NCBI RefSeq assembly: GCF_002844375.1
Contig: NZ_CP024199.1
Coordinates: forward strand, 3,326,001 to 3,390,000
Reading direction: 5' to 3'
Length of the DNA stretch: 64,000 bases
DNA from: Thalassospira marina
GTDB lineage: Bacteria > Pseudomonadota > Alphaproteobacteria > Rhodospirillales > Thalassospiraceae
Made by a program: the position numbers and the translations under genes. The notes under the pieces were generated by a model. That model saw only the letters and a program-made list of their open reading frames with translations. It ran no database searches and was not told the DNA's origin. Below, in pieces: positions 24,169-33,137 of the stretch (the stretch's first letter is position 1; every line of letters starts with the position of its first letter).

Positions 24169-25773
24169 GTGAAATTGAAATCAATGGTCAAGAAAATCTG
24201 GGGCGGAAACCAGCGGGCGCTTGAAGAAACCCAGTCTGAAAGCGAGGCTCGTGTTGGTCAGCTCAAACGCGAGTTTGCCAACCATCCGTCCAAGGGGCTG
24301 ACACCGGAAAAACTGCACCGCATTCTTGAAGCGGCTGAACAGGGCGATCTTTCTGCCCAGTCCGAGCTGTTTGAGGATATGGAAGAGAAAGACCCACAGA
24401 TCGGGGCTGATATGGCGAAGCGCCGTCAGGCCGCAGCCGAACTCGAATGGCAGATATCGGCCCCGGATGGTGCAAGTGCCCTTGAACGCAAGGCGGCGGA
24501 TTTCTGTTCCGAGGTTTTCTCCTCGATCGAGGTTGAGAATCTGGTCGTCGATATGGGATCAGCGTTCGGACATGGTTGGGCGCAGCTCGAACTGCCCTGG
24601 GATCGTGACGGCCAGGAGCGCCGGATTTGTCAGCCGATCTTGCGCCCGCATAGCTGGTTCGCGCTTGACCAGCATGATCAGAACAAGATTGTGATTAAAG
24701 GTCTGCAAGGCGAGGAAGCGGAGCTTTGGCGGCTTGGCTGGGTGTCGCACCGGCATAAGGCGAAGCCCGGTTATGTGGCGCGTTCGGGCCTGCACCGCAT
24801 GTTGGTATGGCCCTATCTGTTTCAGAATTATGCGCTGGGCGATCTGGCCCAGTTGCTTGAGGTTTATGGTCTGCCTGCGCGGATTGGCACCTATCCGCGT
24901 GGCGCATCAAGTGCCGAAAAAGCGGCATTGCTGCGTGCGGTCGTATCGCTTGGTCAGTCTGCTGCGGGCATTATTCCGGAAGGCATGAAGATTGATTTTC
25001 TGACTGCAGCCGAAGGCCGGGCAGATGTCTATCAGGCGATGATGAACTGGTGTGAGCGGGCCAAGGCCAAAGTCATCCTGGGCGGAACACTGACCAGCGG
25101 TACTGGTGAAGGCACAAACACCAACGCGCTTGGAAATGTGCATGAGCGCGGCCTTAACAGTCTGATCCGGTCGGACGTGCGTCAACTGGCCGGGACGATC
25201 CGGCGCGATATCCTGTGGCCGATGGCGGTACTTAATTTCGGGATCGAGGATATCAACCGCGCGCCGAAATTCTGGCTCGATACCGACGAGACCGAGGATT
25301 ACAAAACCCTTTCTGACACGCTGCCGACCTTTGTTGATATGGGCATGAAAATCCCGATGTGGTGGGTGCATGAAAAAACGGGCATTCCGACCGCAACGGA
25401 TGTGGATGAGGTTTTGCAGGCGAAAGCCAGGCCCGCGCCATTTGCCCCGGGAGAAGCAGCTCCGGGAGAAAGCGCCCCCGCTGATCAGACCAGCGTCGCG
25501 GCAACGCGGATCGCGGCCCTGAAATCCGGTACGGCTCTTGCCAGTGATGCGGTGCCCGCCCAGATCGAGGCGGCGATGAAGGCCGACCCGACGGTGGGAT
25601 GGATCGAACAAATCCGCAAGGCTGTGGACGAGGCCGAGAGCCTTGAGGTGCTGCGCGACAGGCTGGTGGAAATGACCGCCGAACTTGATACAGGAAGCCT
25701 TGCCGATGCGCTCTCCGAGGCAATGGCGGCGGCCCATTTGGCTGGACGCTATGATCTGATGGAAGGGCTCTGA
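24169..25773 (+). CDS. Portal protein, DUF935 (Mu gp29-like)
   Basis: 534 residues from GTG 24169 (AAGGAGT upstream). DUF935 features: QIGADMAKRRQAAAELEWQI, then GWAQLELPWDRDG and FGIEDINRAPKFW. It forms the dodecameric portal for DNA entry. It lies between the terminase and the F-like head protein as in Mu. Confidence 0.92.
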   Translation: MKLKSMVKKIWGGNQRALEETQSESEARVGQLKREFANHPSKGLTPEKLHRILEAAEQGDLSAQSELFEDMEEKDPQIGADMAKRRQAAAELEWQISAPDGASALERKAADFCSEVFSSIEVENLVVDMGSAFGHGWAQLELPWDRDGQERRICQPILRPHSWFALDQHDQNKIVIKGLQGEEAELWRLGWVSHRHKAKPGYVARSGLHRMLVWPYLFQNYALGDLAQLLEVYGLPARIGTYPRGASSAEKAALLRAVVSLGQSAAGIIPEGMKIDFLTAAEGRADVYQAMMNWCERAKAKVILGGTLTSGTGEGTNTNALGNVHERGLNSLIRSDVRQLAGTIRRDILWPMAVLNFGIEDINRAPKFWLDTDETEDYKTLSDTLPTFVDMGMKIPMWWVHEKTGIPTATDVDEVLQAKARPAPFAPGEAAPGESAPADQTSVAATRIAALKSGTALASDAVPAQIEAAMKADPTVGWIEQIRKAVDEAESLEVLRDRLVEMTAELDTGSLADALSEAMAAAHLAGRYDLMEGL

Positions 25774-25774
25774 C

Positions 25775-27016
25775 ATGGCGTCATCGGCGCAATATGGCAG
25801 TGTATCTTTCAAACAGCAGATCGATTTTTTTCGATCCAAGCTGGCCATGCCAACCAGAGCATGGACCGACCTTTACGGCGGAGAGCACGACCACGGCTTT
25901 ATGGTGGCCGGGGCAAGCAAGATGGTGCTGATCGAGGATCTGCAGGCATCGATCACGAAGATGATTGATGAAGGTCTGACGATTGCGCAATTTCGCAAGG
26001 AATTTGACGAGATCGTCGCCCGACATGGCTGGGATTACAAAGGCGGTCGCAACTGGCGAACGCGGGTGATTTACGAGACCAATCTGCGCCAGTCCTATCA
26101 TGCGGGGCGCGAAGCGCAGATGGCGGACCCGGCCTTGCGCAAAAGGCGACCATACGGGCTTTACCGGCACGGGGGATCGTCTGATCCGCGACCGCATCAT
26201 CTGGCAAAGGATGGCTGGGTTATTCCGCTTGATGATCCGTTCTGGGATACCTGGTCGCCGCAAAATGGCTGGGGCTGCACCTGCAAAAAATTCGCGATTT
26301 CCGCCCGTGATGTGGAACGCATGGGGCTGACCGTGATGGAGCAGGCCCCCGATATTCCGATGGTGACAAAAACCGTTGGCGTGAACGGTCCCAGTCCGCG
26401 CGAGGTGACGTTGCCGGAAGGGATTGATCCGGGGTTTGAACATCGGCCTGGCGGGAGCCGGATTAGGCCCATGTCACCGCCCGAGATCGAACAGCCGATC
26501 AAATCGGTGCCGGGTCGGCACTTCCCGGACCGGCCCGCAACGGATGGCTTGCCGGATGCGCGGGATTTTGCCGGTAGCCTGCTGGCAGAGGGGTTGGCAC
26601 CCGAAATCTATATCGACAGCTTTTTGAAGGAATTTGGCGCAAGCCTAGATGCGCCGAAAGTGTTTGTCGATGCGGCAGGCGAACCGCTGGCGATTTCGGA
26701 TGCGCTGTTTCGCCATCCTGGTACCGGCAAGCTGAAGGTTGGTAAACAGGACCGGGCGCGGTTTTTGCCGCTTTTGGCCAGAGCCATCAAGGAGCCTGAT
26801 GAGATATGGATTGCCGGCGAATTTCACGGGGCGACAAACAGGCCGGTTTTGCGGCGGCGCTATATTGCCCGTTTTTTGATTGAAGGCGAAGCCCAGCCCG
26901 GCATTGCGGTATTTGAATGGGGGCGTGATGGCTGGGCGGGTGTGACGACATTTCCCTCAAGCGAAGATTATATAAGGGAATTTCGCAACGGCGTTTTGCT
27001 GTATCGGAGAGATTAG
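25775..27016 (+). CDS. Mu F-like head morphogenesis protein fused to a putative nuclease/toxin domain
   Basis: 413 residues. The N-terminal 230 residues are the phage Mu F-like head domain (RVIYETNLRQSYHAGREAQ, then PQNGWGCTCKKF). From about 285 to the end a separate domain appears (APKVFVDAAGEPLAISDALF ... WAGVTTFPSSEDYIREFRNGVLLYRRD). This matches, from memory, the phage Barnase-EndoU-ColicinE5/D-RelE-like family (PBECR) often fused to these head proteins. Its job, perhaps delivered with DNA, is unknown. A GC-rich hairpin follows the stop. Confidence 0.85.
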   Translation: MASSAQYGSVSFKQQIDFFRSKLAMPTRAWTDLYGGEHDHGFMVAGASKMVLIEDLQASITKMIDEGLTIAQFRKEFDEIVARHGWDYKGGRNWRTRVIYETNLRQSYHAGREAQMADPALRKRRPYGLYRHGGSSDPRPHHLAKDGWVIPLDDPFWDTWSPQNGWGCTCKKFAISARDVERMGLTVMEQAPDIPMVTKTVGVNGPSPREVTLPEGIDPGFEHRPGGSRIRPMSPPEIEQPIKSVPGRHFPDRPATDGLPDARDFAGSLLAEGLAPEIYIDSFLKEFGASLDAPKVFVDAAGEPLAISDALFRHPGTGKLKVGKQDRARFLPLLARAIKEPDEIWIAGEFHGATNRPVLRRRYIARFLIEGEAQPGIAVFEWGRDGWAGVTTFPSSEDYIREFRNGVLLYRRD

Positions 27017-27041
27017 GTTCGGTCGTCGCCGCGACCGAACC
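27016..27041 (+). terminator. Hairpin after the F-like gene
   Basis: GGTTCGGTCG (27016-27025) pairs with CGACCGAACC (27032-27041). It starts in the stop codon and no T run follows, so termination may be partial or the hairpin may protect the mRNA. Confidence 0.4.
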
Positions 27042-27115
27042 GGTTTGCACATGAGGGAGCTCGGCGAAACAGTCTTCTCGTGCAATAACCCTGATGAGAA
27101 TTATAGGAGAAAGCA

Positions 27116-27559
27116 GTGGCCGGAGCAAGTTTGCACATTGATCTTGACGACCGGGTGGTTCAGCGGCGTCTTGCGGAGATGCTTCGGCGCGGGCAGAATC
27201 TTGAACCGGTATTCGCCGATATTGGTGAATATCTGGATCTTGCCCACCGGGAACGGTTTGATCGCGAAATTGATCCCCAGGGTAAAGCCTGGGAACCGCT
27301 GGCCGAGAAAACGATTGAGCAGAAGCGCAAAAAAGGCCGTGATGGTGGCATCCTTGTTGAAACCGGTGATTTGCGCGATTTGCTGCGTTACCAGATTTCT
27401 GATGACGCACTGGAATTCGGGACAGACCGGATTTATGGCGCGACCCAGCAATTTGGCGATGAGGATCGTGGGATCCCTGCGCGTGAATGGCTGGGCTTTT
27501 CGCGAGAGGATATGAAAGAGATTTCCGATATTATCGGTGACTGGCTGGTTGGCGAGTAA
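27116..27559 (+). CDS. Phage virion morphogenesis protein (Mu G-like)
   Basis: 147 residues from GTG 27116 with AGGAG upstream. The pattern IGEYLDLAHRERFDREIDPQGKAWEPLAEKT, then GILVETGDLRDLL, is the phage virion morphogenesis family (Mu gpG / tail completion). It closes the first head cluster and is followed by 270 bases without a gene. Confidence 0.88.
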   Translation: MAGASLHIDLDDRVVQRRLAEMLRRGQNLEPVFADIGEYLDLAHRERFDREIDPQGKAWEPLAEKTIEQKRKKGRDGGILVETGDLRDLLRYQISDDALEFGTDRIYGATQQFGDEDRGIPAREWLGFSREDMKEISDIIGDWLVGE

Positions 27560-27635
27560 TCGCTTTTGATTTTTCGCCGCAGGTGCGTTTTTACCTGCTT
27601 CCGGGCATGGTTGTGGCATGCAAGGGGGTTAAATG

Positions 27636-27673
27636 GCCTCTGACGCCTCTTAAACGCTCTTAAAGGCCTCTGA
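27636..27673 (+). repeat. CTCTTAA / GGCCTCTGA repeat cluster
   Basis: CTCTTAA at 27647-27653 and 27657-27663 is flanked by GGCCTCTGA on both sides (from 27635 and 27665). It lies in the gene-free 27560-27833, upstream of the protease gene. The word also occurs twice at 8713-8740. Confidence 0.4.
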
Positions 27674-27777
27674 ATATTGATGGCATACCCCGCTTTGCAG
27701 ACTTGTACCTGATGATGTTTCGGGTTAGCGTTCGTCGCATCGGATAAATCCCCCCTGAAATTGAAGAAATCACCCCG

Positions 27778-27798
27778 AGGGCGCAATGCTTGCGTCCT
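27778..27798. promoter_or_regulatory. Dyad before the protease gene, candidate activator site (PI-like)
   Basis: AGGGCGCAA (27778-27786) / TTGCGTCCT (27790-27798), three-base centre TGC. It is the same element as at 19847-19869. Located where Mu has promoter PI, 36 bases before the chosen protease start. Confidence 0.55.
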
Positions 27799-27833
27799 TA
27801 TTGCGTTTTGAGCCATCGGCAATACTGCCGGTC

Positions 27834-28907
27834 ATGAAAACGCACCCGTCTTCCAAAACACATATGCCAAAGATTGCTGTTTGTGCCGTGTCCCTTGACC
27901 GCGCGCAGGGCGATTTGAAGCGCCTGATGCCTGCTGGCACATTCTCCGCGCCACGCGGGGCAATGTCGGGTCAGGGGCCGTGGCATCTTGACCAGCAATC
28001 GGCGACAGCCCTGATTGCGAGTGCGCGCAATCGCTCAACCAATATCGTGATCGATTATGAACACCAGACCCTGATGGCCGCCGAGAATGGAAAACCTGCC
28101 CCGGCATCAGGCTGGGTTGATCCGAAAACGCTGGAATGGCGCGAGGACGGCCTGTACGGCGTGATCAAATGGACGGCTGCGGCCAAGGCGATGATTGATG
28201 CTGAAGAGTATCAATATCTGTCGCCAGTCTTTCCCTATGACGCAAACGGCACCCCGCTTGATCTGTTGCAGATTGCGCTGACCAACACCCCGGCCATTCA
28301 CGGGCTGGATCAGCGTGCGCTGGCCGCAGCGCGTGCGGCCCTTCCTTCTGATAGCGAACATTCCCAACCGGAGACCGATGAGATGGACCTCAAGATCCTG
28401 CTCGAAGCCCTTGGGCTTCCCGATGACACGACGGAAACCAATGCCCTCAAGACGGTTGCCGCCCTGAAAGCTGGCAATGACCAGCTTGCCGCCCTGCGGG
28501 CCGAGCTTGGCCTTAAGGATGGCGATGACGCCAAACCTGCCATTGCCGCCCTTAAAGCAACCCCGGCTGGTTCTGTGCCGCAACCGGTTTATGACGAGCT
28601 GAAAACCCAGCTTGCCGCGCTTAAGGCCAGTGGTGAGGAAAGTGAACGCAATCGCCTGATCGAGGACGGCATGGCCGATGGCCGCATTGCGGGCAAGGCA
28701 ACAGCAGACTGGCTGCGTACCCAGCCGATTGCGGTTCTGAAGTCCCATCTTGCCGATGCGACCCCGCTCGCCGCGCTTAAAGGTATGCAAAGTGCCGGTA
28801 AGGAGCCCGACAAAAAAGCGGGTGCTGCCGGTCTGTCGGATAACGATCTGGCTGTTTGCAAGCAGATGGGGATCAGCCCCGAAGAATACGCGAAAGCGAA
28901 CGCCTGA
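27834..28907 (+). CDS. Head maturation protease with scaffold C-terminus (Mu I-like)
   Basis: 357 residues. The N-terminal protease part has NIVIDYEHQTLMA and GWVDPKTLEW, with ALTNTPAIHGL, typical of Mu gpI. From about residue 180 the sequence becomes alanine/lysine-rich and helical, like a scaffold. An internal ATG at 28383, preceded by GAG-rich sequence, may give the free scaffold (Mu Z). I chose ATG 27834; a start at 27786 would overlap the dyad. Confidence 0.85.
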   Translation: MKTHPSSKTHMPKIAVCAVSLDRAQGDLKRLMPAGTFSAPRGAMSGQGPWHLDQQSATALIASARNRSTNIVIDYEHQTLMAAENGKPAPASGWVDPKTLEWREDGLYGVIKWTAAAKAMIDAEEYQYLSPVFPYDANGTPLDLLQIALTNTPAIHGLDQRALAAARAALPSDSEHSQPETDEMDLKILLEALGLPDDTTETNALKTVAALKAGNDQLAALRAELGLKDGDDAKPAIAALKATPAGSVPQPVYDELKTQLAALKASGEESERNRLIEDGMADGRIAGKATADWLRTQPIAVLKSHLADATPLAALKGMQSAGKEPDKKAGAAGLSDNDLAVCKQMGISPEEYAKANA

Positions 28908-28952
28908 TCGGGCGATCCTGGTCTTAACAGCTAGAGCGGAAAGGATGAGATC

Positions 28953-29381
28953 ATGACCGCCGCATCGAAGAATACCAATACCCCCAGCCGCGCAAGCCAT
29001 TCACGCGGATATGGCATGACCGCTGCGAAGCACGCTTATGCCGGTACAATGGCCGTTTTGAATGGCGGGTTTGTTGAACCGGCGACCACAGCGACCGGTC
29101 TGATCGCGGTCGGCGTGTTTCAGGCCGAGTATGACAACAGCAATGGCGGGGATGGCGATCTGCTCGCCACTGTCGAGCGTGGCATTTTCCGCTTTGCCAA
29201 CTCGACCTCGACCGATGCGATTACGACGGCCGAGATCGGCAAGGCCTGCTACGCGGTGGATGACCTGACCGTTGCCAAGACCGATGGGTCGAGCGCACGC
29301 AGTGTCGCGGGCATTGTCGATGATGTCGATGACAGTGGCGTGTGGGTCCTGGTCGATCCGACCAGCGGCGTTCTGGCCTAA
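28953..29381 (+). CDS. Head decoration-like protein
   Basis: 142 residues with AAGGATGAG before the ATG. Small, glycine/threonine-rich beta protein (AYAGTMAVLNGGFVEPATTATG, then ACYAVDDLTVAKTDG) between protease and major capsid gene. That position and sequence type fit a capsid cement protein. Confidence 0.75.
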   Translation: MTAASKNTNTPSRASHSRGYGMTAAKHAYAGTMAVLNGGFVEPATTATGLIAVGVFQAEYDNSNGGDGDLLATVERGIFRFANSTSTDAITTAEIGKACYAVDDLTVAKTDGSSARSVAGIVDDVDDSGVWVLVDPTSGVLA

Positions 29382-29408
29382 CCGTATATCCCCGAAAGGA
29401 CTGTAATT

Positions 29409-30311
29409 ATGGATTTGACAACCTCCAATCTTGAAGCCCTTTTCAAGGGTTATAAAACTTCGTTTCAGCAGGGTTTTTCGTCACTGGGCGCTGAAGATGA
29501 CGTTGCAGGCATGATCGCAACCCCGGTGCCCAGCACGACGGCGGTTGAAGTCTATCCCTGGCTGAAATCGCTGCCGGACTTGCGTGAATGGATCGGCGAC
29601 CGGGTTGTTCATTCACTGGAAAGCGCTGACTTTTCGATCAAAAACCGCAAGTTCGAACTGACCGAAGGTGTTTTGCGCGACAAGATCGACGATGACACCT
29701 ATGGGATGTACGGACCGCTGTTTCAGGAAATGGGGCGCTCGGCCCGTGCGCATCCCAACAAGCTGCTGGTTGAACTGATCGAAAGCAACCCGCTTTGCTA
29801 TGACGGGCAGAACCTGTTCGATACCGATCATCCGGTTCTGGACGCAGATGGCAAGGAAACCAGCATTTCAAACGATATGGGTGGTGCCGGTTCTGCCTGG
29901 TACGTGATGGATCTGTCACGCTTCATCAAGCCGTTCATTTTTCAAAAACGCCGCGACTATGATTTCCGGTCGATCACGAACCTGAATGATTCAAACGTCT
30001 TTATGACCGACAAATTCATGTATGGCGTTGATGCCCGCGTGAATGTTGGCCCCGGCCTGTGGCAGCTCGTCGTGCGCAGCAAACAGACGCTGAATGCGGA
30101 AAATTATGAAGCCGCCCGTCTGCGCCTGCAGGGCCTGCTGGGGGATTATGGTCGCCCGCTCGGCCTTGCGCACACTCACACGATGGTGCCAAGCACGCTT
30201 GAAGGTGCAGCGCGCAAGGTGATCGGTAATTCGTTGGCCGCCGGTGGCGAAACCAACGAATGGTTCAACACATCCAAAATCATTCTCAACCGCCGTCTTG
30301 CTGCGGTCTGA
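29409..30311 (+). CDS. Major capsid protein (Mu T-like)
   Basis: 300 residues. The Mu gpT family is evident from LEALFKGYKTSFQQGF at the N-terminus, then PWLKSLPDLREWIGDRV and DGQNLFDTDHPV. HK97-fold subunit of the icosahedral head. Good ribosome site GAAAGGA. Confidence 0.93.
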   Translation: MDLTTSNLEALFKGYKTSFQQGFSSLGAEDDVAGMIATPVPSTTAVEVYPWLKSLPDLREWIGDRVVHSLESADFSIKNRKFELTEGVLRDKIDDDTYGMYGPLFQEMGRSARAHPNKLLVELIESNPLCYDGQNLFDTDHPVLDADGKETSISNDMGGAGSAWYVMDLSRFIKPFIFQKRRDYDFRSITNLNDSNVFMTDKFMYGVDARVNVGPGLWQLVVRSKQTLNAENYEAARLRLQGLLGDYGRPLGLAHTHTMVPSTLEGAARKVIGNSLAAGGETNEWFNTSKIILNRRLAAV

Positions 30312-30354
30312 TCCGGCGTCCTTTCAGGATGGCGAAGCCCAATAGGAGAGTAGC

Positions 30355-30771
30355 ATGGCAGCGCGCAAAAGCGGGAATGCAGCACCGAAGGCATCTGCAT
30401 CTTCGGCGAAAAAGAAAGATCAGGAGGAAGCTGAAAAACCAGCTTCCTCCGGCCCGGTGGCGGTGAAAACCGACGCCGACACCGGTGATAGCCAGGACAA
30501 GACGGCGGGCGACGCTACTGCCGAAAACGTCGTCGATCAGGCCGACGGGCAGACGGGTGGCGAAGAAGAACAGGACACGGACAGCCAGGATGACCAGGAC
30601 TTCCTGTTGCCCGAGGCGATCATGGTCAAAACCCGGCGGGGTCTTGTGACATTTCGCCGGGCTGGCCTGCGCTTTGGCCGGGAGCCGGTGACGCTGAAAA
30701 CTTGCGACCTGACCGATGATCAGATCGGGGTCATTTTTGCTGAACCCAATCTCGTGGTTAAGGAAGCCTGA
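30355..30771 (+). CDS. Phage structural-region protein (Mu gp35/HI1506-like)
   Basis: 138 residues. The first 85 are a low-complexity, highly charged linker (KKKDQEEAEKPASS; acidic GEEEQDTDSQDDQDF). The C-terminal 50 (IMVKTRRGLVTFRRAGLRFG) form a small conserved domain found after the capsid gene in Mu-like phages. Role unknown. Confidence 0.7.
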   Translation: MAARKSGNAAPKASASSAKKKDQEEAEKPASSGPVAVKTDADTGDSQDKTAGDATAENVVDQADGQTGGEEEQDTDSQDDQDFLLPEAIMVKTRRGLVTFRRAGLRFGREPVTLKTCDLTDDQIGVIFAEPNLVVKEA

Positions 30772-30772
30772 C

Positions 30773-31177
30773 ATGCCCTATGTCAGCGCAACCGACCTTG
30801 GCAATCGCATCGGGGCGGATCAGCTGACCCGGCTGGCCGACCGCGATGGCGACGGGGTGGCGGATACCGGCGTGATTGAGGCAGCTATTGCCGAAGCCGA
30901 CGGGGTGATCGATGGCTATTTGACAGGTCGTTATGAGCTGCCGCTTTCAAACCCGCCCGCTCTTTTGACCTCTATTGCCTGCGATTTGATCCTGTATGCG
31001 CTGCATCCGTGGGGTGCACCCGAGGAGGTTCGTAATCGCCGTAATGACGCGATCAAAATGCTGCAATCGATTGCCGATGGCAAAGTTGTCCTCGATGGCC
31101 GTATCCCCAGCGACGATGAGCCGCAATGGGGGGATGCGCTGCCGGTGATGACCGATCCGCGCAGGATGGGGTTTTGA
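30773..31177 (+). CDS. DUF1320 head-tail connector protein (Mu gp36-like)
   Basis: 134 residues. YVSATDLGNRIGADQLTRLADRDGDG, then AAIAEADGVIDGYLTGRYELP, are hallmarks of DUF1320. Helical connector between portal and tail. Confidence 0.9.
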   Translation: MPYVSATDLGNRIGADQLTRLADRDGDGVADTGVIEAAIAEADGVIDGYLTGRYELPLSNPPALLTSIACDLILYALHPWGAPEEVRNRRNDAIKMLQSIADGKVVLDGRIPSDDEPQWGDALPVMTDPRRMGF

Positions 31178-31181
31178 GATT

Positions 31182-31607
31182 ATGGCGAATCCCGCACCAC
31201 TGATCCGTGATCGTCTGAAGGCCGAAATACCCGAGCTTCGTGAAGTGCGCGGCGCGCTTGATCTCGCTGCGATCAGGGGCAGTCTGGTGCGGTTTCCTGC
31301 CGCCTTCGTTTTTTTGGCGGCTGATAGTGCCACACCCAATACCCGTGCGGTCGGCGCATTTGTACAGAATGTAACTGCGGATGTTGCCGTGGTCCTGTGT
31401 GTGAAGGGAGCGAATGACCCCACCGGCGAAAAGACATCGGACGAGTTGGAGGATTTGCAGGCCCAAGTCCGCACTGCCCTGATCGGCTGGGAACCGGGCA
31501 ATGGTTTTGAACCGCTTGGTCTGCGACAGGGCAAAATGCTGGGTTTTAAAGAGGGCGTCGCCTTCTGGCAGGACACGTACCAGGCACGCGATGAATTTCG
31601 CGCCTGA
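31182..31607 (+). CDS. Phage tail terminator-like protein (Mu gp37-like)
   Basis: 141 residues with a Gp37-like pattern (APLIRDRLKAEIPELREVRG ... ALIGWEPGNGFEPL). Caps the tail tube at the head end. Lies directly before the tail tube gene. Confidence 0.8.
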   Translation: MANPAPLIRDRLKAEIPELREVRGALDLAAIRGSLVRFPAAFVFLAADSATPNTRAVGAFVQNVTADVAVVLCVKGANDPTGEKTSDELEDLQAQVRTALIGWEPGNGFEPLGLRQGKMLGFKEGVAFWQDTYQARDEFRA

Positions 31608-31629
31608 TTTTTAGGGAAAGGAGCCGGTC

Positions 31630-31755
31630 ATGAAGGGCGGGCGGTATCAGAAAGACAGCAAGACCGGTGATGTGACGCGCATCGAGCATATGGGCAAGCC
31701 GGTCAAAAGCGAGAAACCAAAGCCGGTTGCAAAGCCTGCAAAGGACAAGGAGTAA
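31630..31755 (+). CDS. Very small lysine-rich tail-region protein
   Basis: 41 residues (MKGGRYQKDSKTGDVTRIEHMG, then a lysine/proline tail) with AAAGGAG before ATG. Position corresponds to small Mu gp38-type genes. Too short for a family call, but spacing and ribosome site support translation. Confidence 0.6.
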   Translation: MKGGRYQKDSKTGDVTRIEHMGKPVKSEKPKPVAKPAKDKE

Positions 31756-31761
31756 CACCCC

Positions 31762-32691
31762 ATGAGCCTCAAATGGCGCAAGACGGTCATTCTGGCCAAG
31801 CTGGAAACGACTTACGGCACGGACGCCAGCCCGACCGGGGCGGCCAATGCGATTCAGGTTTCGGAAGCAACCGTCACCCCGCTGGCGGGCGAGGAACTGG
31901 ATCGCGGGCTGATGCGTGAGACCCTGGGCTCCAGCCCGTCAATCCCGGTTGGGTCGCACGTTACCTGTGAATTTACGGTCGAGATTGCCGGTTCCGGGGT
32001 GGCGGGCACGGCCCCCGCCTTTGGGCCGTTGCTCCGCGCCTGCGCGATGGCCGAGGTTGTCGATGCTGGCGTATCTGTTGCTTACAACCCGATTTCCGAG
32101 GATGAAGAGTCGGCATCGATCTATTTCCATCGCGACGGCAATCTGTTCAAGCTGATCGGCGCGCGGGGCAATGTCACCGCTGAAATGAACGCTGACAGCC
32201 TGCCGGTGTTCAAGTTCAGCTTTACCGGGCTTTGGACGGAGCCGTCATCGGCAGCCCTGCCAACCAGTGATTTTTCGGCCTTCATTCCGGCCCTGCCGGT
32301 CAACAACGCCAACACCCCGACCTTCAATCTGCATGGCTATGCGGCGGTGATGACCGCCTTTACCTTCAATCTTGGCAATACCATCAATCATCGGGATCGC
32401 GTCAATTCCGAGGAAGTGAAGTTTTCCGACCGCAAGATGAGCGGATCGGCCACCTTTGAAGAACCGGCAATTGCCACCAAGAACTTTTATGCGTTGGCCA
32501 AGAACGCAACGCTTGATGCGCTGCAACTGGTTCATGGCACCAATGCGGGCAATATCGTGACCATCGACATGCCCAAGGTGCAGCTTAAAACGCCAAGCCA
32601 GAGCAACGAGGACGGTACCGTTCTGCTGGCTGTGGCTCTGACGCCTACACCCGATGCAGGTGATGACGAAATCACGCTCACATTCACCTGA
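31762..32691 (+). CDS. Tail tube protein of siphovirus type
   Basis: 309 residues. KLETTYGTDASPTGAANAIQ near the N-terminus is the signature of the tail tube family found in B3-like and other siphoviruses. No tail sheath gene is present in the window, so the tail is long and non-contractile, unlike Mu itself. Start ATG with AAGGAG upstream. Confidence 0.85.
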   Translation: MSLKWRKTVILAKLETTYGTDASPTGAANAIQVSEATVTPLAGEELDRGLMRETLGSSPSIPVGSHVTCEFTVEIAGSGVAGTAPAFGPLLRACAMAEVVDAGVSVAYNPISEDEESASIYFHRDGNLFKLIGARGNVTAEMNADSLPVFKFSFTGLWTEPSSAALPTSDFSAFIPALPVNNANTPTFNLHGYAAVMTAFTFNLGNTINHRDRVNSEEVKFSDRKMSGSATFEEPAIATKNFYALAKNATLDALQLVHGTNAGNIVTIDMPKVQLKTPSQSNEDGTVLLAVALTPTPDAGDDEITLTFT

Positions 32692-32762
32692 CCGCACCTG
32701 ATCATTGATCTCTCAAAGCCCATTAAGAGGGCTTTCAGACCGCTTTTAATGGAGTTTCCAAA

Positions 32763-33101
32763 ATGACTTTTGTTCTTCGCGAGAACCATACCTTCAAACG
32801 CAAAATCGAGGTGAAGGTACCAAACGACAATGGTGGTTTCACCGCACAGAGCTTTATGGCGACCTTCGATGCAATTGATAGCGAGGAAGCCGAACAGCTT
32901 TACGAAGACGCGGATACGCACAAAGACCGGGTGTTGCTGCGTCGCGTGTTTATCGACTGCGACGGTATCAAAGATGAAGAGGGCAATGTCGAAACCTTTA
33001 GCGACGATTTGCGCGAAACGTTGATCAAAATCCCCTATGTCGCCCTGCCTTTGATTACCGAATTCTGGAAAGGGTTATCGGGGCAGAAAACAAAAAACTG
33101 A
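32763..33101 (+). CDS. Tail assembly chaperone, short form (lambda G analogue)
   Basis: 112 residues. Small protein (TFKRKIEVKVPNDNGGF, then DEEGNVETFSDDLRETLIKIPYV) between the tube and tape-measure genes, the standard place for lambda G-type chaperones. Its last codons contain a perfect -1 slippery heptamer just before TGA, so a fraction of ribosomes should make a 234-residue fusion with the next frame. Confidence 0.85.
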   Translation: MTFVLRENHTFKRKIEVKVPNDNGGFTAQSFMATFDAIDSEEAEQLYEDADTHKDRVLLRRVFIDCDGIKDEEGNVETFSDDLRETLIKIPYVALPLITEFWKGLSGQKTKN

Positions 33102-33137
33102 TTGGGGCTGCTCGCCAGTGGGCGGCAGGCGAGCAGC
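33092..33137 (+). promoter_or_regulatory. Programmed -1 ribosomal frameshift site
   Basis: Slippery heptamer A-AAA-AAC (33092-33098) is in the right phase (codons ACA AAA AAC TGA). A stimulatory stem follows after 8 bases: GCTGCTCGCC (33107-33116) pairs perfectly with GGCGAGCAGC (33128-33137), loop of 11. The -1 frame then reads LIGAARQWAAGEQHSSID without a stop to 33466. Confidence 0.92.
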
